DNA of 45,136 bases from an uncultured Colwellia sp. (GTDB lineage: Bacteria > Pseudomonadota > Gammaproteobacteria > Enterobacterales > Alteromonadaceae): assembly GCA_913058145.1 (NCBI GenBank), contig CAJXQM010000023.1:1-45136 (forward strand), written 5' to 3'. Below the pieces are notes generated by a model. That model saw only the letters and a list, made by a program, of their open reading frames with translations. It was not told where the DNA came from and searched no databases. Position 1 is the first letter of the stretch. The number at the start of each line of letters is the position of its first letter. Positions 1 through 12,079 of the stretch are shown here, in pieces. The translations under genes and the position numbers were made by a program.

Positions 1-3000
1 ACTTTATAACGTAATGCACCACCACGTAATACTTTAGAATCTTCAATGGCTTTACGGCCTTCTGTCGTATTAATAATGTAGCTGTATTCACTGTTTTTGA
101 TTCTATCAAGAATATGTGGACGACCTTCATGTACTTTATTAACACGTCGAACCGGAACACCCGCTTCACGTAAAATCACTTCAGTACCGTGAGTCGCATC
201 AATATCATAACCTAAATCAACCATAATTTTAGCTAATTCTAGTACGCGAACTTTATCGCTGTCACGTACAGAAATCAAGGCACGACCTGTTTTAGGAACA
301 GATACACCAGCACCTAGGCTGGCTTTAGCATAAGCTTCTTCGAACGTGTCACCTACACCCATTACTTCACCTGTTGAACGCATCTCTGGGCCAACTAAAG
401 GATCACTACCATGGAATTTATTAAACGGAATAACCACTTCTTTAACAGAGAAATACTTCGGAATAACTTCCTTTATAATACCCTGCTCTTTCAATGATTT
501 ACCCGCCATAACACGCGCACCTACTTTAGCAAGTGGTACTGATGTTGCTTTTGAAACAAACGGAATAGTACGTGCTGCACGTGGGTTAACTTCAATGATA
601 TAAACTTCATTGTCTTTCACCGCCATTTGCGTATTCATTAAACCAATAACCCCAAGCTCAAACGCTAAATCGGTTACTTGCTTGCGCATAACATCTTGGA
701 TTTCTTGACTTAAGCTATAGGCTGGTAATGAACAAGCACTATCACCTGAGTGAACACCGGCTTGTTCAATGTGCTGCATAATACCGCCAATAACGACATC
801 AGTTCCATCACAGACAAGATCAATATCAACTTCAATCGCATCATCAAGGAAGTGATCAAGTAATACTGGCGAATCATTAGACACACTTACCGCTTCGGTC
901 ATGTAACGACGTAAGTCGTCTAAGTCATAAACGATTTCCATCGCTCGGCCACCTAATACATAAGATGGACGTACAACTAATGGGAAGCCTATACCATCAG
1001 CTTTAGCCATGGCTTCTTCTAATGAAGTTACTGTGGCATTCTCTGGTTGTAATAAACCTAAACGATCAACTGCTTGTTGGAAACGTTCTCTATCTTCAGC
1101 TCTATCAATAGCGTCAGGAGAAGTACCAATAATAGGTACCCCAGCCGCTTCTAAAGCACGTGCTAATTTAAGTGGTGTTTGACCACCGTATTGCACAATA
1201 ACACCTTTAGGTTTTTCAATACGAACAATTTCAAGTACATCTTCAAAGGTAATTGATTCGAAATATAGACGGTCTGACGTATCGTAATCGGTAGAAACTG
1301 TTTCAGGGTTACAGTTAACCATGATAGTTTCATAACCATCTTCACGTAGGGCTAATGCTGCATGAACACAACAGTAATCAAATTCAATACCTTGACCAAT
1401 GCGGTTAGGGCCGCCACCTAAAATCATAATTGATTCTTTGTCAGTAGGGTTTGATTCACATTCTTCATCGTATGTTGAATACATATAAGCCGTATCAGAA
1501 CTAAACTCTGCAGCACAGGTATCAACACGTTTGTACACTGGGAAAATATCTGCGTTATGACGCTTTTTACGTACTTCCGCTTCAGACACACCAATAAGAT
1601 CAGCTAAACGTGAATCGGCAAAACCTTTACGCTTAAGTTTGCGTAAATATTCAGGGTTCAATACTTTTAAACCCCCTTCGCTCACTTTTGCTTCTTCTAA
1701 GACAATGTCTTCAATTTGTACTAAGAACCAACGGTCAATCATTGTTGTTCTATAAACGTCTTCAACCGTTAACCCTAAACGGAACGCATCAGCGACATAC
1801 CAAATACGGTCTGAACCAGCTTCTTGAAGCTCGTGCATTATTTTGGTTTTAGCCCCAGGTTGAGTTACATCAACAATTGAATCAAAGCCATTTACGCCCA
1901 CTTCTAAGCCGCGCAATGCTTTTTGCAAAGACTCTTGTTGGTTACGGCCAATAGCCATTACTTCACCAACAGATTTCATTTGCGTGGTTAATCGGTCTTC
2001 ACAACCAGCGAATTTTTCAAAGTTAAAACGTGGGATTTTCGTTACAACGTAATCGATTGTTGGTTCAAATGAGGCTGGTGTTTTACCGCCGGTAATATCG
2101 TTGCTCAACTCATCTAGGGTATAACCTACCGCTAACTTAGCTGCGATTTTAGCAATAGGGAAACCTGTTGCTTTTGACGCTAGTGCTGATGAACGCGATA
2201 CACGTGGATTCATCTCAATAATAACCATACGACCAGTTTCAGGACAAATACCAAACTGTACGTTTGAACCGCCAGTTTCAACACCTATCTCACGTAGTAC
2301 TGCTAAAGAAGCATTACGCATAATTTGGTATTCTTTATCCGTCAAGGTTTGCGCAGGTGCTACGGTAATTGAATCACCGGTATGAATACCCATAGGATCA
2401 ATATTTTCGATAGCACAAATAATGATACAGTTATCATTCTTGTCGCGAACCACTTCCATTTCATATTCTTTCCAACCGATTAAGGATTCATCGATTAGTA
2501 ATTCTGACGTGGGAGAAAGGTCTAAACCACGGGTACAAATTTCAGTAAATTCTTCCGTATTATAAGCAATACCACCACCGGTGCCACCCATAGTAAATGA
2601 TGGACGAATAATACAAGGAAAACCTAATATCTTACTTGCTGCGTGCGCTTCTTCAATAGTATGTACAATTTCAGCATTTGGCGTATCAAGGCCAATCGCT
2701 TTCATTGCTTTATCAAAACGAGATCTATCTTCTGCTTTATCAATTGCGTCAGCAGTAGCGCCAATCATTTCAACGTTAAATTCTTTTAGTACGCCTTTGG
2801 CTTCAAGTTCTAAAGCACAATTTAATGCGGTTTGACCACCCATAGTAGGTAAAACAGCACAAGGACGTTCTTTTTCAATAATATTACGAACAACTTCCCA
2901 GTGAATTGGTTCGATATAAGTCGCATCGGCCATATCAGGGTCTGTCATTATCGTAGCCGGGTTAGAGTTAACTAAAATAACTCGATAACCTTCTTCACGA

Positions 3001-3110
3001 AGTGCTTTACACGCTTGAGCGCCTGAGTAATCAAACTCACAGGCTTGGCCAATAACGATTGGACCTGCACCTAAGATCAAGATACTTTTTAAATCAGTAC
3101 GTTTTCCCAT
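1..3110 (-). CDS. carB: Carbamoyl-phosphate synthase large subunit (3' end cut by window edge)
   Basis: Large synthetase subunit that makes carbamoyl phosphate from bicarbonate, two ATP and ammonia channelled from CarA, feeding arginine and pyrimidine synthesis in the cytoplasm. It reads open from ATG at 3110 to the window edge, 1036 residues against about 1073 in E. coli, so roughly 36 C-terminal residues lie outside. It begins [20 protein letters not shown] and shows the duplicated ATP-grasp layout: a second synthetase half starts near residue 555 with [15 protein letters not shown], and the C-terminal MGS-like allosteric domain ends in view at about LRYK. The gene starts 28 bp after carA, as in the usual carAB operon. 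No frameshift seen: start and last visible codons are in the same frame. Confidence 0.97.
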   Translation of the reverse strand, partial: MGKRTDLKSILILGAGPIVIGQACEFDYSGAQACKALREEGYRVILVNSNPATIMTDPDMADATYIEPIHWEVVRNIIEKERPCAVLPTMGGQTALNCALELEAKGVLKEFNVEMIGATADAIDKAEDRSRFDKAMKAIGLDTPNAEIVHTIEEAHAASKILGFPCIIRPSFTMGGTGGGIAYNTEEFTEICTRGLDLSPTSELLIDESLIGWKEYEMEVVRDKNDNCIIICAIENIDPMGIHTGDSITVAPAQTLTDKEYQIMRNASLAVLREIGVETGGSNVQFGICPETGRMVIIEMNPRVSRSSALASKATGFPIAKIAAKLAVGYTLDELSNDITGGKTPASFEPTIDYVVTKIPRFNFEKFAGCEDRLTTQMKSVGEVMAIGRNQQESLQKALRGLEVGVNGFDSIVDVTQPGAKTKIMHELQEAGSDRIWYVADAFRLGLTVEDVYRTTMIDRWFLVQIEDIVLEEAKVSEGGLKVLNPEYLRKLKRKGFADSRLADLIGVSEAEVRKKRHNADIFPVYKRVDTCAAEFSSDTAYMYSTYDEECESNPTDKESIMILGGGPNRIGQGIEFDYCCVHAALALREDGYETIMVNCNPETVSTDYDTSDRLYFESITFEDVLEIVRIEKPKGVIVQYGGQTPLKLARALEAAGVPIIGTSPDAIDRAEDRERFQQAVDRLGLLQPENATVTSLEEAMAKADGIGFPLVVRPSYVLGGRAMEIVYDLDDLRRYMTEAVSVSNDSPVLLDHFLDDAIEVDIDLVCDGTDVVIGGIMQHIEQAGVHSGDSACSLPAYSLSQEIQDVMRKQVTDLAFELGVIGLMNTQMAVKDNEVYIIEVNPRAARTIPFVSKATSVPLAKVGARVMAGKSLKEQGIIKEVIPKYFSVKEVVIPFNKFHGSDPLVGPEMRSTGEVMGVGDTFEEAYAKASLGAGVSVPKTGRALISVRDSDKVRVLELAKIMVDLGYDIDATHGTEVILREAGVPVRRVNKVHEGRPHILDRIKNSEYSYIINTTEGRKAIEDSKVLRGGALRYK

Positions 3111-3138
3111 TATTTTCTCTCTTATCTTGTCTGTCGGT

Positions 3139-4323
3139 TTAAGCGTTGTTTGATTTGTAAGTTTTGATCAAATCGATAAAGTGATCAAATAATGGCGCTG
3201 CATCATGTGGACCAGGGCTTGCTTCAGGGTGACCTTGAAAGCTAAATGCAGGCTTATCTGTACGATGTATACCTTGCAATGAATCATCAAATAATGATTT
3301 ATGCGTCACTCTTAAATTACTTGGTAAGTTTTCTTCGTTAACTGCAAAGCCGTGGTTTTGTGCAGTAATCATAACGACGTCGCGTGCGATGTCTTTCACC
3401 GGATGGTTAGCACCATGATGACCAAACTTCATTTTCACTGTGCTTGCGCCACTTGCTAGGCCAAGTAATTGATGACCTAAACAAATACCAAAAACCGGTA
3501 TTTCAGTTTCTAGGATTGTTTTAATCGCTGCGATAGCGTAATCACATGGCTCTGGGTCACCAGGTCCATTAGATAAGAAAATACCATCCGGGTTCATCGC
3601 CAGTACTTCACTTGCTGGTGTTTGTGCCGGAACAACCGTTAATCGACAACCACGGTCTACTAACATACGTAAAATATTACTTTTCGCGCCAAAATCATAG
3701 GCAACCACATGAAAGTTTAGCTGATCTAGTGAGTTACTAAAATCTGTGTAACCTTCACCCATCGCATGACCAAGTGACCAGCTACCTGAAACCCACTGGT
3801 ATTGTTCTTTCGTTGAGACTACTTTCGCTAAATCCATTCCTTTAAGACCTGGAAAGTCTGTCGCATTTGCTAACGCTTTATCTTTTGCTAGTTGTAAGCT
3901 TTCATCACTTGCGTCATCGATCGTTAAAATGCAGCCATTTTGTGCACCTTTTTCTCGAAGAATCCGGGTTAATTTACGTGTGTCAATTTCGCTAATACCT
4001 AGAATATTATGTTCGATTAAGTAGTCGCTTAAACTTTGTTCATTTCGAAAGTTACTGGCGAGTAGAGGTAAATCTCGGATGACTAAACCTTTAGCATGAA
4101 TGCTATCCGACTCTCTATCTTCTGAGTTAGTACCTGTATTACCAATATGCGGGTATGTCAGGGTAATAATTTGCTCTGCATAAGACGGGTCGGTAAGAAT
4201 TTCTTGATAACCTGTCATCGAAGTATTAAATACTACTTCACCAACAGCCGTTCCCTTTGCACCAATTGCGGTACCTTTAAATACAGTACCGTCTTCCAGT
4301 ACTAAAATAGCAGATGTAGCCAA
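3139..4323 (-). CDS. carA: Carbamoyl-phosphate synthase small (glutaminase) subunit
   Basis: Class I glutamine amidotransferase subunit that hydrolyses glutamine and passes ammonia to CarB. The N-terminal CPSase domain ([26 protein letters not shown]) is followed by the amidotransferase domain with nucleophile Cys281 in GICLGHQ and the His/Glu pair in HPEASPG near residue 364. Start choice: the longest reading frame begins at a TTG at 4335, but a GGAGG Shine-Dalgarno at 4333-4329 lies inside that extension and is 5 nt before a second TTG at 4323. The second TTG gives [11 protein letters not shown], which lines up with E. coli CarA, and a 394-residue protein. Upstream 4324-4735 is AT-rich and should hold the promoter, but no ArgR or PurR site could be recognised. 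Confidence 0.96.
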   Translation of the reverse strand: MATSAILVLEDGTVFKGTAIGAKGTAVGEVVFNTSMTGYQEILTDPSYAEQIITLTYPHIGNTGTNSEDRESDSIHAKGLVIRDLPLLASNFRNEQSLSDYLIEHNILGISEIDTRKLTRILREKGAQNGCILTIDDASDESLQLAKDKALANATDFPGLKGMDLAKVVSTKEQYQWVSGSWSLGHAMGEGYTDFSNSLDQLNFHVVAYDFGAKSNILRMLVDRGCRLTVVPAQTPASEVLAMNPDGIFLSNGPGDPEPCDYAIAAIKTILETEIPVFGICLGHQLLGLASGASTVKMKFGHHGANHPVKDIARDVVMITAQNHGFAVNEENLPSNLRVTHKSLFDDSLQGIHRTDKPAFSFQGHPEASPGPHDAAPLFDHFIDLIKTYKSNNA

Positions 4324-4735
4324 TGTAACCTCCAAAAAGAAGAAATAACTTTATCAAACGACGTTATAAGTTAACTCGTCCGATAAGCTTAATGTAACGC
4401 AAAATTAATTTATGCTCCCCTAAGGGAAATACATTGCTTAAAAATACAGCGAATTAAGTCACTGTAATGTTAAGTAAAATTTGCACATAAAAAATATCAA
4501 AAACAGCCTTTTCGCTAAATTCTTGACAAAATCCACTTATTTTACGCTTGTAGCCTTTATTCGTCTAGTAAAAACTGCAAAAACCTGTTCTTTTATGCGA
4601 TTTGATCTCTTTTAGCAACCAAACCATCAAAAACAATAGTTATCTAAAAATATAATCAATATTATTTATTTGAAATTAATATCAATAGTTTTTATCATAA
4701 ACGACTCAACTATAAAGCGACAAGATGTGTTGTTT
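4324..4735. other. Intergenic region between dapB and carA
   Basis: About 410 bp without a gene. It contains the carA ribosome binding site at its left end and must hold the carAB promoter(s), but no convincing pair of -35 and -10 boxes or ArgR box was found on the minus strand. No rho-independent terminator is visible after dapB, so read-through from dapB into carAB cannot be excluded. Confidence 0.6.
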
Positions 4736-5554
4736 CTAATCTTTTAAACCTAATACATCTTGCATATCATAAAAACCATTATCGGCATTACTTAACCAAA
4801 ATGCAGCACGCATAGCGCCTAAAGCAAATGTCATACGTGAACTCGCTTTATGCGTTATTTCTATACGTTCGCCTAAGTCAGCAAAATAGGCCGTATGTTC
4901 ACCCACAATATCGCCTGCTCTTACCGTAGCAAATCCAATGGTTTCTCTACTTCTTTCATCTGTAATACCTTCACGGCCATAAACAGCGACTTTATTTAAA
5001 TCTCGACCTAATGTATCAGCAATAACCTGGCCCATTTTAACTGCAGTGCCTGAAGGCGCATCTTTTTTGAATCGATGGTGCGCTTCAAAAATTTCTATGT
5101 CGGTATAGTCGCCAATTGCCTTTGCTGTTATTTGAAGTAACTTAAACATTAAATTAACACCAACAGAGGTATTGGGCGCTAAAATAACAGGCATTGTTTC
5201 ACCTGCTTTTTCAATCAATTGTACTTGCTGGTCACTAAAGCCCGTTGTACCAATGACTAGGGATTTTTTATGGTTTTGACACCATTTTATATTTTCTAAC
5301 GTTGCTTCAATAGAGGTAAAGTCTATCAACACTTGTGCATCAGACAATTGCTCTAATTGTGTTGAAGTGGTTAAACCAATAGCACCAATACCGGCTAATT
5401 CACCTAAATCAAAACCGGCAAAAGAAGAGCTAGCTCGCACAGTACCACCAACAAGCTCAATACTTTCATGCTCATGAGCAGCCTGAATAAGGTTACGCCC
5501 CATACGTCCACTACAGCCTAATATGGCTACTTTTATTTTCATTTTTATTCTCAT
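4736..5554 (-). CDS. dapB: 4-hydroxy-tetrahydrodipicolinate reductase
   Basis: Reduces the DapA product with NAD(P)H in the lysine and diaminopimelate (peptidoglycan) pathway. The N-terminal Rossmann domain has the nucleotide-binding [17 protein letters not shown] and APNTSVGVN are typical of the family. The catalytic segment [15 protein letters not shown] carries His159, His160 and Lys163. At 272 residues it is the usual length. Two in-frame starts are possible, ATG 5554 (MRIKMKIK) and ATG 5542 (MKIKVAIL); neither has a strong Shine-Dalgarno, so the start is uncertain by four codons. It follows the NTF2-like gene by 20-30 bp and precedes carAB, the same order as dapB-carA-carB in E. coli. 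Confidence 0.96.
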   Translation of the reverse strand: MRIKMKIKVAILGCSGRMGRNLIQAAHEHESIELVGGTVRASSSFAGFDLGELAGIGAIGLTTSTQLEQLSDAQVLIDFTSIEATLENIKWCQNHKKSLVIGTTGFSDQQVQLIEKAGETMPVILAPNTSVGVNLMFKLLQITAKAIGDYTDIEIFEAHHRFKKDAPSGTAVKMGQVIADTLGRDLNKVAVYGREGITDERSRETIGFATVRAGDIVGEHTAYFADLGERIEITHKASSRMTFALGAMRAAFWLSNADNGFYDMQDVLGLKD

Positions 5555-5574
5555 CTATACTGATAGGTTAATTG

Positions 5575-6006
5575 TTAGCCACTTATTGTAAACACATTTG
5601 CCAGTAATTGTGAGTTAGATAGTTCATGTGAAACAACATTAACTATTGCTAACCTCTGCTTAGTGCTATTTAAAATACTAAGATGATAATAAGCACAAAA
5701 ATCGGCAAATACTTGCCCTTGATCATCAATAAACGCCCAATCGACACAAACAAGCAATAAGTCATCATTAATTGACATATAACTCGCTCGCCGAGCCATT
5801 ATCTTAGTGATATTGGCTTGTTTAAGTTGAGTAAAAATATCATTAAATTCTTCTCGACAATCATCAATACTATTAACCAGGACCATCTTATCTGGTGTAT
5901 GTAAAGTGCAAGGTAGGTGATAGCACGCAACGACAGCCTCAAGATCATAAGCGCTAAATGCCGCTAAATACTGATTGAACAAGGTTTTAATTTGCTGCGT
6001 TTTCAC
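5575..6006 (-). CDS. Small NTF2/SnoaL-like protein of unknown role
   Basis: A 143-residue cytoplasmic protein with no signal peptide. The segments FNQYLAAFSAYDLEAVVACYH near the N-terminus and WAFIDDQGQVFADFCAYYHLS later look like the cone-shaped NTF2/SnoaL fold, but no catalytic residues can be assigned. Start: an upstream TTG at 6051 is possible, but a GTG at 6006 preceded by a GGGGG ribosome binding site four bases away fits better and gives MKTQQIKTLFNQYL. It lies about 20 bp upstream of dapB on the same strand and is probably co-transcribed with it. Function not known; the fold call is by pattern only. Confidence 0.7.
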   Translation of the reverse strand: MKTQQIKTLFNQYLAAFSAYDLEAVVACYHLPCTLHTPDKMVLVNSIDDCREEFNDIFTQLKQANITKIMARRASYMSINDDLLLVCVDWAFIDDQGQVFADFCAYYHLSILNSTKQRLAIVNVVSHELSNSQLLANVFTISG

Positions 6007-6019
6007 ACTACCCCCTTTG

Positions 6020-6040
6020 ATACCCAAATGGAGCGGGTAT
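6020..6040. repeat. Short ATACCC/GGGTAT inverted repeat
   Basis: ATACCC at 6020-6025 and GGGTAT at 6035-6040 form a small palindrome just upstream of the NTF2-like gene. The same terminal hexamers occur at 7166-7236, and TACCC/GGGTA ends occur at 42324-42354. Confidence 0.5.
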
Positions 6041-6064
6041 AGTAATAACAATTGTCATAATGAA

Positions 6065-6099
6065 TTAATCACTTAATCACTTAATCACTTAATCACTTA
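6065..6099. repeat. Tandem octamer (TTAATCAC)x4
   Basis: Four perfect copies of TTAATCAC at 6065-6096 followed by a partial TTA. It sits between fklB and the NTF2-like gene, about 60 bp before the GTG start of the latter, so copy-number changes could alter promoter spacing. Confidence 0.9.
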
Positions 6100-6144
6100 G
6101 CTGGCTAATTGATTAGATTAATTGGTATAAATAATATATCACTT

Positions 6145-6172
6145 AAAAAAAAGCCCTCAAATGAGGGCTTTT
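6145..6172 (-). terminator. Rho-independent terminator of fklB
   Basis: Stem AGCCCTCA / TGAGGGCT with a short AT loop, followed on the minus strand by a run of eight T. It begins about 14 bp after the fklB stop codon. Confidence 0.9.
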
Positions 6173-6185
6173 AAAAACATCTACC

Positions 6186-6824
6186 TTAGCTAATAATGCT
6201 TAATAATTCAACATCAAATACTAACGTTGAATAAGGCGGTATTGCACCTTGTGAACCTTGCTCACCATAGGCTAAAGCATACGGGATGGTTAATTTCCAC
6301 TTACTACCTTCGGTCATTAGCTGTAATGCTTCAGTCCAACCAGCAATAACACCGCCGACAGGGAACTCTGCAGGTTGGCCACGTTCAACTGAACTATCAA
6401 AAACATCACCGTTAGCAAATGTACCATGATAATGAACACTTACCGTGCTTGCTGCTGAAGGTTTTTCACCTTCACCCGTTGTAATCACTTCATACTGTAA
6501 ACCAGATTCCGTAACAGAAACGTCATCGCGTTTAGCATTTGCTGCAAGGAAAGCTTCACCTTCCGCCGATTTTTCTTTAGCGATAGCTTGCTCTTGCTCT
6601 TGTAATTTTTTAGAAATAACAGAAAAAGCAGCATTTAAGTCGTCATCAGATACTTGACTATCAGCATCGATAAGCGCATCAGCGATACCCGCTTGAACAG
6701 CAGTAATATCAAAATCTTTAAAAGGATTATTACGTAATTGGTCACCTAGTTGACGACCTACACCGTAACTTACACGTTGTTCAATAGTTTCATACTTGTT
6801 TTCAGAAATAGTGTTTTCAGACAT
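6186..6824 (-). CDS. fklB: FKBP-type peptidyl-prolyl isomerase, FKBP22 type
   Basis: Prolyl cis-trans isomerase that helps folding. The N-terminal dimerisation arm (residues about 10-100, YGVGRQLGDQL and charged helices) is followed by an FKBP domain with VHYHGTFANGDVFDSS, FPVGGVIAGWTEALQLM and IPPYSTLVFDVELL. At 212 residues it is close to E. coli FklB (206). There is no signal peptide, so it is read as the cytoplasmic FklB type rather than periplasmic FkpA. Monocistronic, with its own terminator at 6145-6172. Cold-adapted bacteria often express FKBP22 strongly, but no cold-shock element was seen upstream. Confidence 0.93.
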   Translation of the reverse strand: MSENTISENKYETIEQRVSYGVGRQLGDQLRNNPFKDFDITAVQAGIADALIDADSQVSDDDLNAAFSVISKKLQEQEQAIAKEKSAEGEAFLAANAKRDDVSVTESGLQYEVITTGEGEKPSAASTVSVHYHGTFANGDVFDSSVERGQPAEFPVGGVIAGWTEALQLMTEGSKWKLTIPYALAYGEQGSQGAIPPYSTLVFDVELLSIIS

Positions 6825-7244
6825 ATATTAATTTCACTCATGCATAAATAGATTAAAAGGTAGCAACTATTCACTCATCTTTGGGTTTGTCATTTAGGTA
6901 GTCACTTAAGTTAAAACCTTACATACAATAAACATAAGCTCATCAATTAAGGCGCCACAAGATAACAAATGGTAAACAGTTACCAAAAGTAAGTTATTAC
7001 CTACTTTGAGATTGGTCGCGAGTTTATCATAAAGCTAAGCGAGTATGTAGTAGCGCTGCATGACAATTAGGTATTATTTATAATGAACAACAACCCCTTT
7101 AAAATCTTTACTTCACATGACAATAGTTTACTGAATATAATGGCTTATTAATTTCTTAGCATAATTATACCCGCTCTACTTAAAGAGGCTAGTTTCAGGA
7201 AGTCTGAGCGATTCATAATCCAGTTGAACGGGTATATAATATTC
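6825..7244. other. Divergent intergenic region fklB / NhaC-like antiporter
   Basis: About 420 bp. It must carry the fklB promoter on the minus strand and the antiporter promoter on the plus strand. A small inverted-repeat element occupies 7166-7236; nothing else was recognised. Confidence 0.6.
7166..7236. repeat. 71-bp element with TATACCCG inverted ends
   Basis: Starts with TATACCCGCTCTACT and ends with the near-complement AGTTGAACGGGTATA; 13 of the terminal 15 positions pair. It ends nine bases before the antiporter ATG, so its right arm supplies the sequence just upstream of that start, including a TATAAT-like stretch at 7235-7240. Confidence 0.7.
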
Positions 7245-8585
7245 ATGAGCAGTAAATCTATGACACATTCTAAACCTAACAAAAAAAGCATTATTGCCTT
7301 ATTACCTTTTATTGTTTTTCTTGGGGTTTTTCTTGGCACCGGCATAATATTGAGCCTACAAGGTGTTGACTTTGCTTTTTATCAGCTGCCTGCAAGCATT
7401 GCCATTATTCCTGCCATTATTGTTGCACTTTATTTAGGTAAAGTAGTCGCTAAAGAAACCATAGAGAAACAAATAACCCAGTTCATTAAGGGTGCAGGTC
7501 ACGCAAACATCGTTACCATGTGTATTATTTATCTCTTGGCAGGCGCTTTTGCTAGCGTAGCAAAAGCAACCGGTAGTGTTGATGCTAGTGTTCAATTAGG
7601 CTTATCAATATTTCCCTCTTATTTACTATTACCTGGCTTGTTTTTAGTAGCCGCATTTTTATCAACCGCCATGGGGACATCAATGGGAACCATCGCTGCT
7701 ATTGCACCAATAGCCTTAGGTTTTATTGAATCTGCAGGGCTTGATTCTGCCGTTGTGGCTGGTTGTTTAATTTCAGGTGCTATTTTTGGCGATAACTTAT
7801 CAATCATTTCGGATACCACCATTGCCTCTACTCGCAGCCAAGGCGCTCATATGAAAGACAAATTTAAAGTAAATTTTAAATTTGCAGTACCTGCGGCAAT
7901 TTTATGTTTACTTATTTTCACCGTACTCGGTCAAAGCATTAATTACGAAGTAACTAACGATGCAGCTTTTATTGGTCTTGTTCCTTATATCGTTATTTTG
8001 ATTTTGGCACTATCGGGGATCAATGTCCTTGTGGTGTTAACCCTAGGAATAGTACTTGCCGCGATTATAGGTATGGTAAGTAACGATTATCAATTATCTA
8101 CTTGGATCAACGACATAAATACTGGTTTTTCGAGTATGCAAGACATATTCATATTGTCTTTATTTATTGGCGGTCTAAGTGAGTTAATTCGCCACCAAGG
8201 CGGCTTATCAGCATTAACACAAGGTATTGAGTCATTAGCAAGAAAGTTAAGCCCAAATAACAAAAAACGTGCTGCGGGTTTTGGCATTGCCGGGTTAACA
8301 TTTTTCTGTAATTTTTTTACTGCTAATAATACGGTCTCAATCATAATTACTGGTGAGACAGCGAAGGAACTCGCGACAGACGGGGATCTCAAACCGGCAC
8401 AATCAGCCAGTTTGCTTGATATATTTGCTTGTATCAATCAAGGTTTACTACCCTATGGGGCACAAGCTTTGCTCCTAGGTACTACCTTAGGCATTTCACC
8501 TATGGCAGTTGTTTCTCATGCTTTTTATCCGATGATTTTATTTTTTGTAGCCGGCTTTGCTTTTTGGAAAATGACAAAACAGTAA
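7245..8585 (+). CDS. NhaC-family Na+/H+ antiporter-like membrane protein
   Basis: Polytopic inner-membrane protein of about 11-12 predicted segments, 446 residues from ATG 7245. The diagnostic segment is GDNLSIISDTTIASTRSQG (near residue 190), which matches the NhaC motif GDxxSPISDTT; TAMGTSMGTIAAIAPIAL and a polar FFTANNTVSIIITGE in the second half fit the inverted-repeat ion-transporter fold. Likely exchanges sodium, or an organic cation or acid, for protons; the substrate cannot be read from sequence. Start: a TTG at 7224 would extend it by seven residues into the repeat element, so ATG 7245 (or ATG 7260) is preferred although neither has a clear Shine-Dalgarno. Monocistronic, converging on ligA. 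Confidence 0.88.
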   Translation: MSSKSMTHSKPNKKSIIALLPFIVFLGVFLGTGIILSLQGVDFAFYQLPASIAIIPAIIVALYLGKVVAKETIEKQITQFIKGAGHANIVTMCIIYLLAGAFASVAKATGSVDASVQLGLSIFPSYLLLPGLFLVAAFLSTAMGTSMGTIAAIAPIALGFIESAGLDSAVVAGCLISGAIFGDNLSIISDTTIASTRSQGAHMKDKFKVNFKFAVPAAILCLLIFTVLGQSINYEVTNDAAFIGLVPYIVILILALSGINVLVVLTLGIVLAAIIGMVSNDYQLSTWINDINTGFSSMQDIFILSLFIGGLSELIRHQGGLSALTQGIESLARKLSPNNKKRAAGFGIAGLTFFCNFFTANNTVSIIITGETAKELATDGDLKPAQSASLLDIFACINQGLLPYGAQALLLGTTLGISPMAVVSHAFYPMILFFVAGFAFWKMTKQ

Positions 8586-8601
8586 GTTATACTCATGAGA
8601 C

Positions 8602-10680
<2,079 letters not shown>

Positions 10681-10700
10681 TTAGTTTACTCAAAAACGAA

Positions 10701-10722
10701 ACCTATAAAAGTATTTATAGGT
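10701..10722. repeat. Hairpin in the zipA-ligA spacer
   Basis: Perfect 9-bp inverted repeat, ACCTATAAA then loop AGTA then TTTATAGGT, followed on the minus strand by a broken T-rich tract. It could be a weak attenuator between zipA and ligA, but it is AU-rich and not a strong terminator. Confidence 0.55.
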
Positions 10723-10748
10723 TATAAAGAAATAAGTAGATAGTTTAT

Positions 10749-11882
10749 TTATTCAATACTAGCAAGGCGATATTGCCTGTCAAACTCACGTATCTTACTG
10801 ACATAGTGCTGCTCAGTTTGCTTGGTCATTATATTGCGTTTATCGTCAACTAATTGTCCATTAAATTCAGCAGCCAACTGTTTAGCTGCTGATAGCATTT
10901 GTTCAAAAGCAGCAAAAGGGTCGCTGGCATTAGGTAAAGCCATAAATAAACTAACCCCTTGTGTAACAAAGGTTTCCATCGTATCAAGGTCAAATGAACC
11001 AGGATTCAACATATTGGCTAAACTAAATGTAACAGCCCCATTACCGGCATTATCTTGGTGACGATGAAATATATTCATTTCACCGTATTTCATACCTAAC
11101 GTTAATAAGCTAGGTAATAATGCGGCACCAGACATTTGTTGATGTGCAGGCATAGCAACACTTAAAATAATGATTTGCGGCTCAATTGCTGAATAATTTG
11201 GTTTGGTTTGCTCTTTTACTTGTTCTGTTTGTTTTACTTGTTCTGTTTGTTTTACTTGTTCTGTTTGTTTTACTTGTTTTGTTTCTTTTGTTTGCTCTTT
11301 TGATTCGTCAATATTTATACTAGGATTAGGCTCACTATCTAACGCCACACCATCACCAAAGTTAATTTCCATTTGCGGCCGTTTTAATACTCCACGCTTA
11401 ACTGCCGCTTTAGCATTAGATTTATCATCAACTACTTTTTTGGTCGCGTGTTTAGCCTGAGTAACGGGTTGTTGATATAGAGGCTTTTCTAAAATGATTT
11501 CTTCTCTAGTCTCAGTAACGGTCGTTGGCTTTTCAATATCATGTTCAGAAACTTGCTCCTGAGAGTTCAATTCACTATACACTTCATCACTTTGGCCATC
11601 ATCAAGATGACTAATCTCATCAAGACTAATAGGTTGTTCAAAATCTTGCTCACTATCTACTGCCGGTTCATTCTTCTGTTTAAGTACTTTTAACTGACCC
11701 ACACCATCTTGATCAAAACCTTTACCATCAAAATCTCGTGATAATGGCTTCACTTTTTCTTTACTTACTTTAAGCTTATAAGGGTTTTTGTTCTTTCTAA
11801 TGGTCCATAAACCATGGATAAAAATACCCGCAATGACTACACCGCTAAGAATAATTAATGCGTTTCTGAAGTTGTCTTCCAT
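10749..11882 (-). CDS. zipA: Cell division protein ZipA
   Basis: Inner-membrane division protein that tethers and bundles FtsZ at the Z ring. A single N-terminal membrane anchor (ALIILSGVVIAGIFIHGLW) is followed by a basic patch (TIRKNKNPYKLK), a long low-complexity linker to about residue 230, and the C-terminal FtsZ-binding domain (about 235-375: SVAMPAHQQMSGAALLPSLL, NMLNPGSFDLDTMETF, MALPNASDPFAAFEQML). The linker includes a QTEQVK repeat encoded by 18-bp DNA repeats. Start: ATG 11888 (MTMEDNF) or ATG 11882 (MEDNF); the second has a CAGG seven bases upstream and resembles E. coli MMQDLRL, so it is preferred. Divergent from cysZ. Confidence 0.94.
   Translation of the reverse strand: MEDNFRNALIILSGVVIAGIFIHGLWTIRKNKNPYKLKVSKEKVKPLSRDFDGKGFDQDGVGQLKVLKQKNEPAVDSEQDFEQPISLDEISHLDDGQSDEVYSELNSQEQVSEHDIEKPTTVTETREEIILEKPLYQQPVTQAKHATKKVVDDKSNAKAAVKRGVLKRPQMEINFGDGVALDSEPNPSINIDESKEQTKETKQVKQTEQVKQTEQVKQTEQVKEQTKPNYSAIEPQIIILSVAMPAHQQMSGAALLPSLLTLGMKYGEMNIFHRHQDNAGNGAVTFSLANMLNPGSFDLDTMETFVTQGVSLFMALPNASDPFAAFEQMLSAAKQLAAEFNGQLVDDKRNIMTKQTEQHYVSKIREFDRQYRLASIE
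11214..11285. repeat. 18-bp tandem repeat in the zipA linker
   Basis: Three perfect copies and one degenerate copy (two changes) of TTTTACTTGTTCTGTTTG. On the minus strand each encodes Gln-Thr-Glu-Gln-Val-Lys, so copy changes stay in frame and alter only the ZipA linker length. Confidence 0.95.
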
Positions 11883-12079
11883 TGTCATGCCTGTATAGTC
11901 ATTTGTCTAAGAATAATCGAGGTGTTCATTGTGATTTAAAAGATTATATTATATTTAACTTTTCAAAGTAACCCTAACAGAAATAATGGTATTTTGTAAC
12001 AAGTTAGTGCTGTTCTTATACTCACAACACATTTATACTCAAGTGAGTAATATCAATATGTTAGCACAATAATTAATCA

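Noticed and set aside
346..603. Plus-strand open frame at the left end
   Set aside because: Antisense to carB, whose minus-strand frame is open across the whole region and matches the family throughout.
4523..4552. TTGACA on the plus strand as a promoter
   Set aside because: No acceptable -10 box at 16-18 bp and no plus-strand gene follows.
7148..7345. Minus-strand frame overlapping the antiporter start
   Set aside because: It spans the inverted-repeat element and the N-terminus of a well supported gene, with no family likeness.
11203..11460. Plus-strand reading frame with Cys/Phe repeats
   Set aside because: It is the antisense image of the zipA linker repeat; the Cys/Phe periodicity comes from the 18-bp unit.
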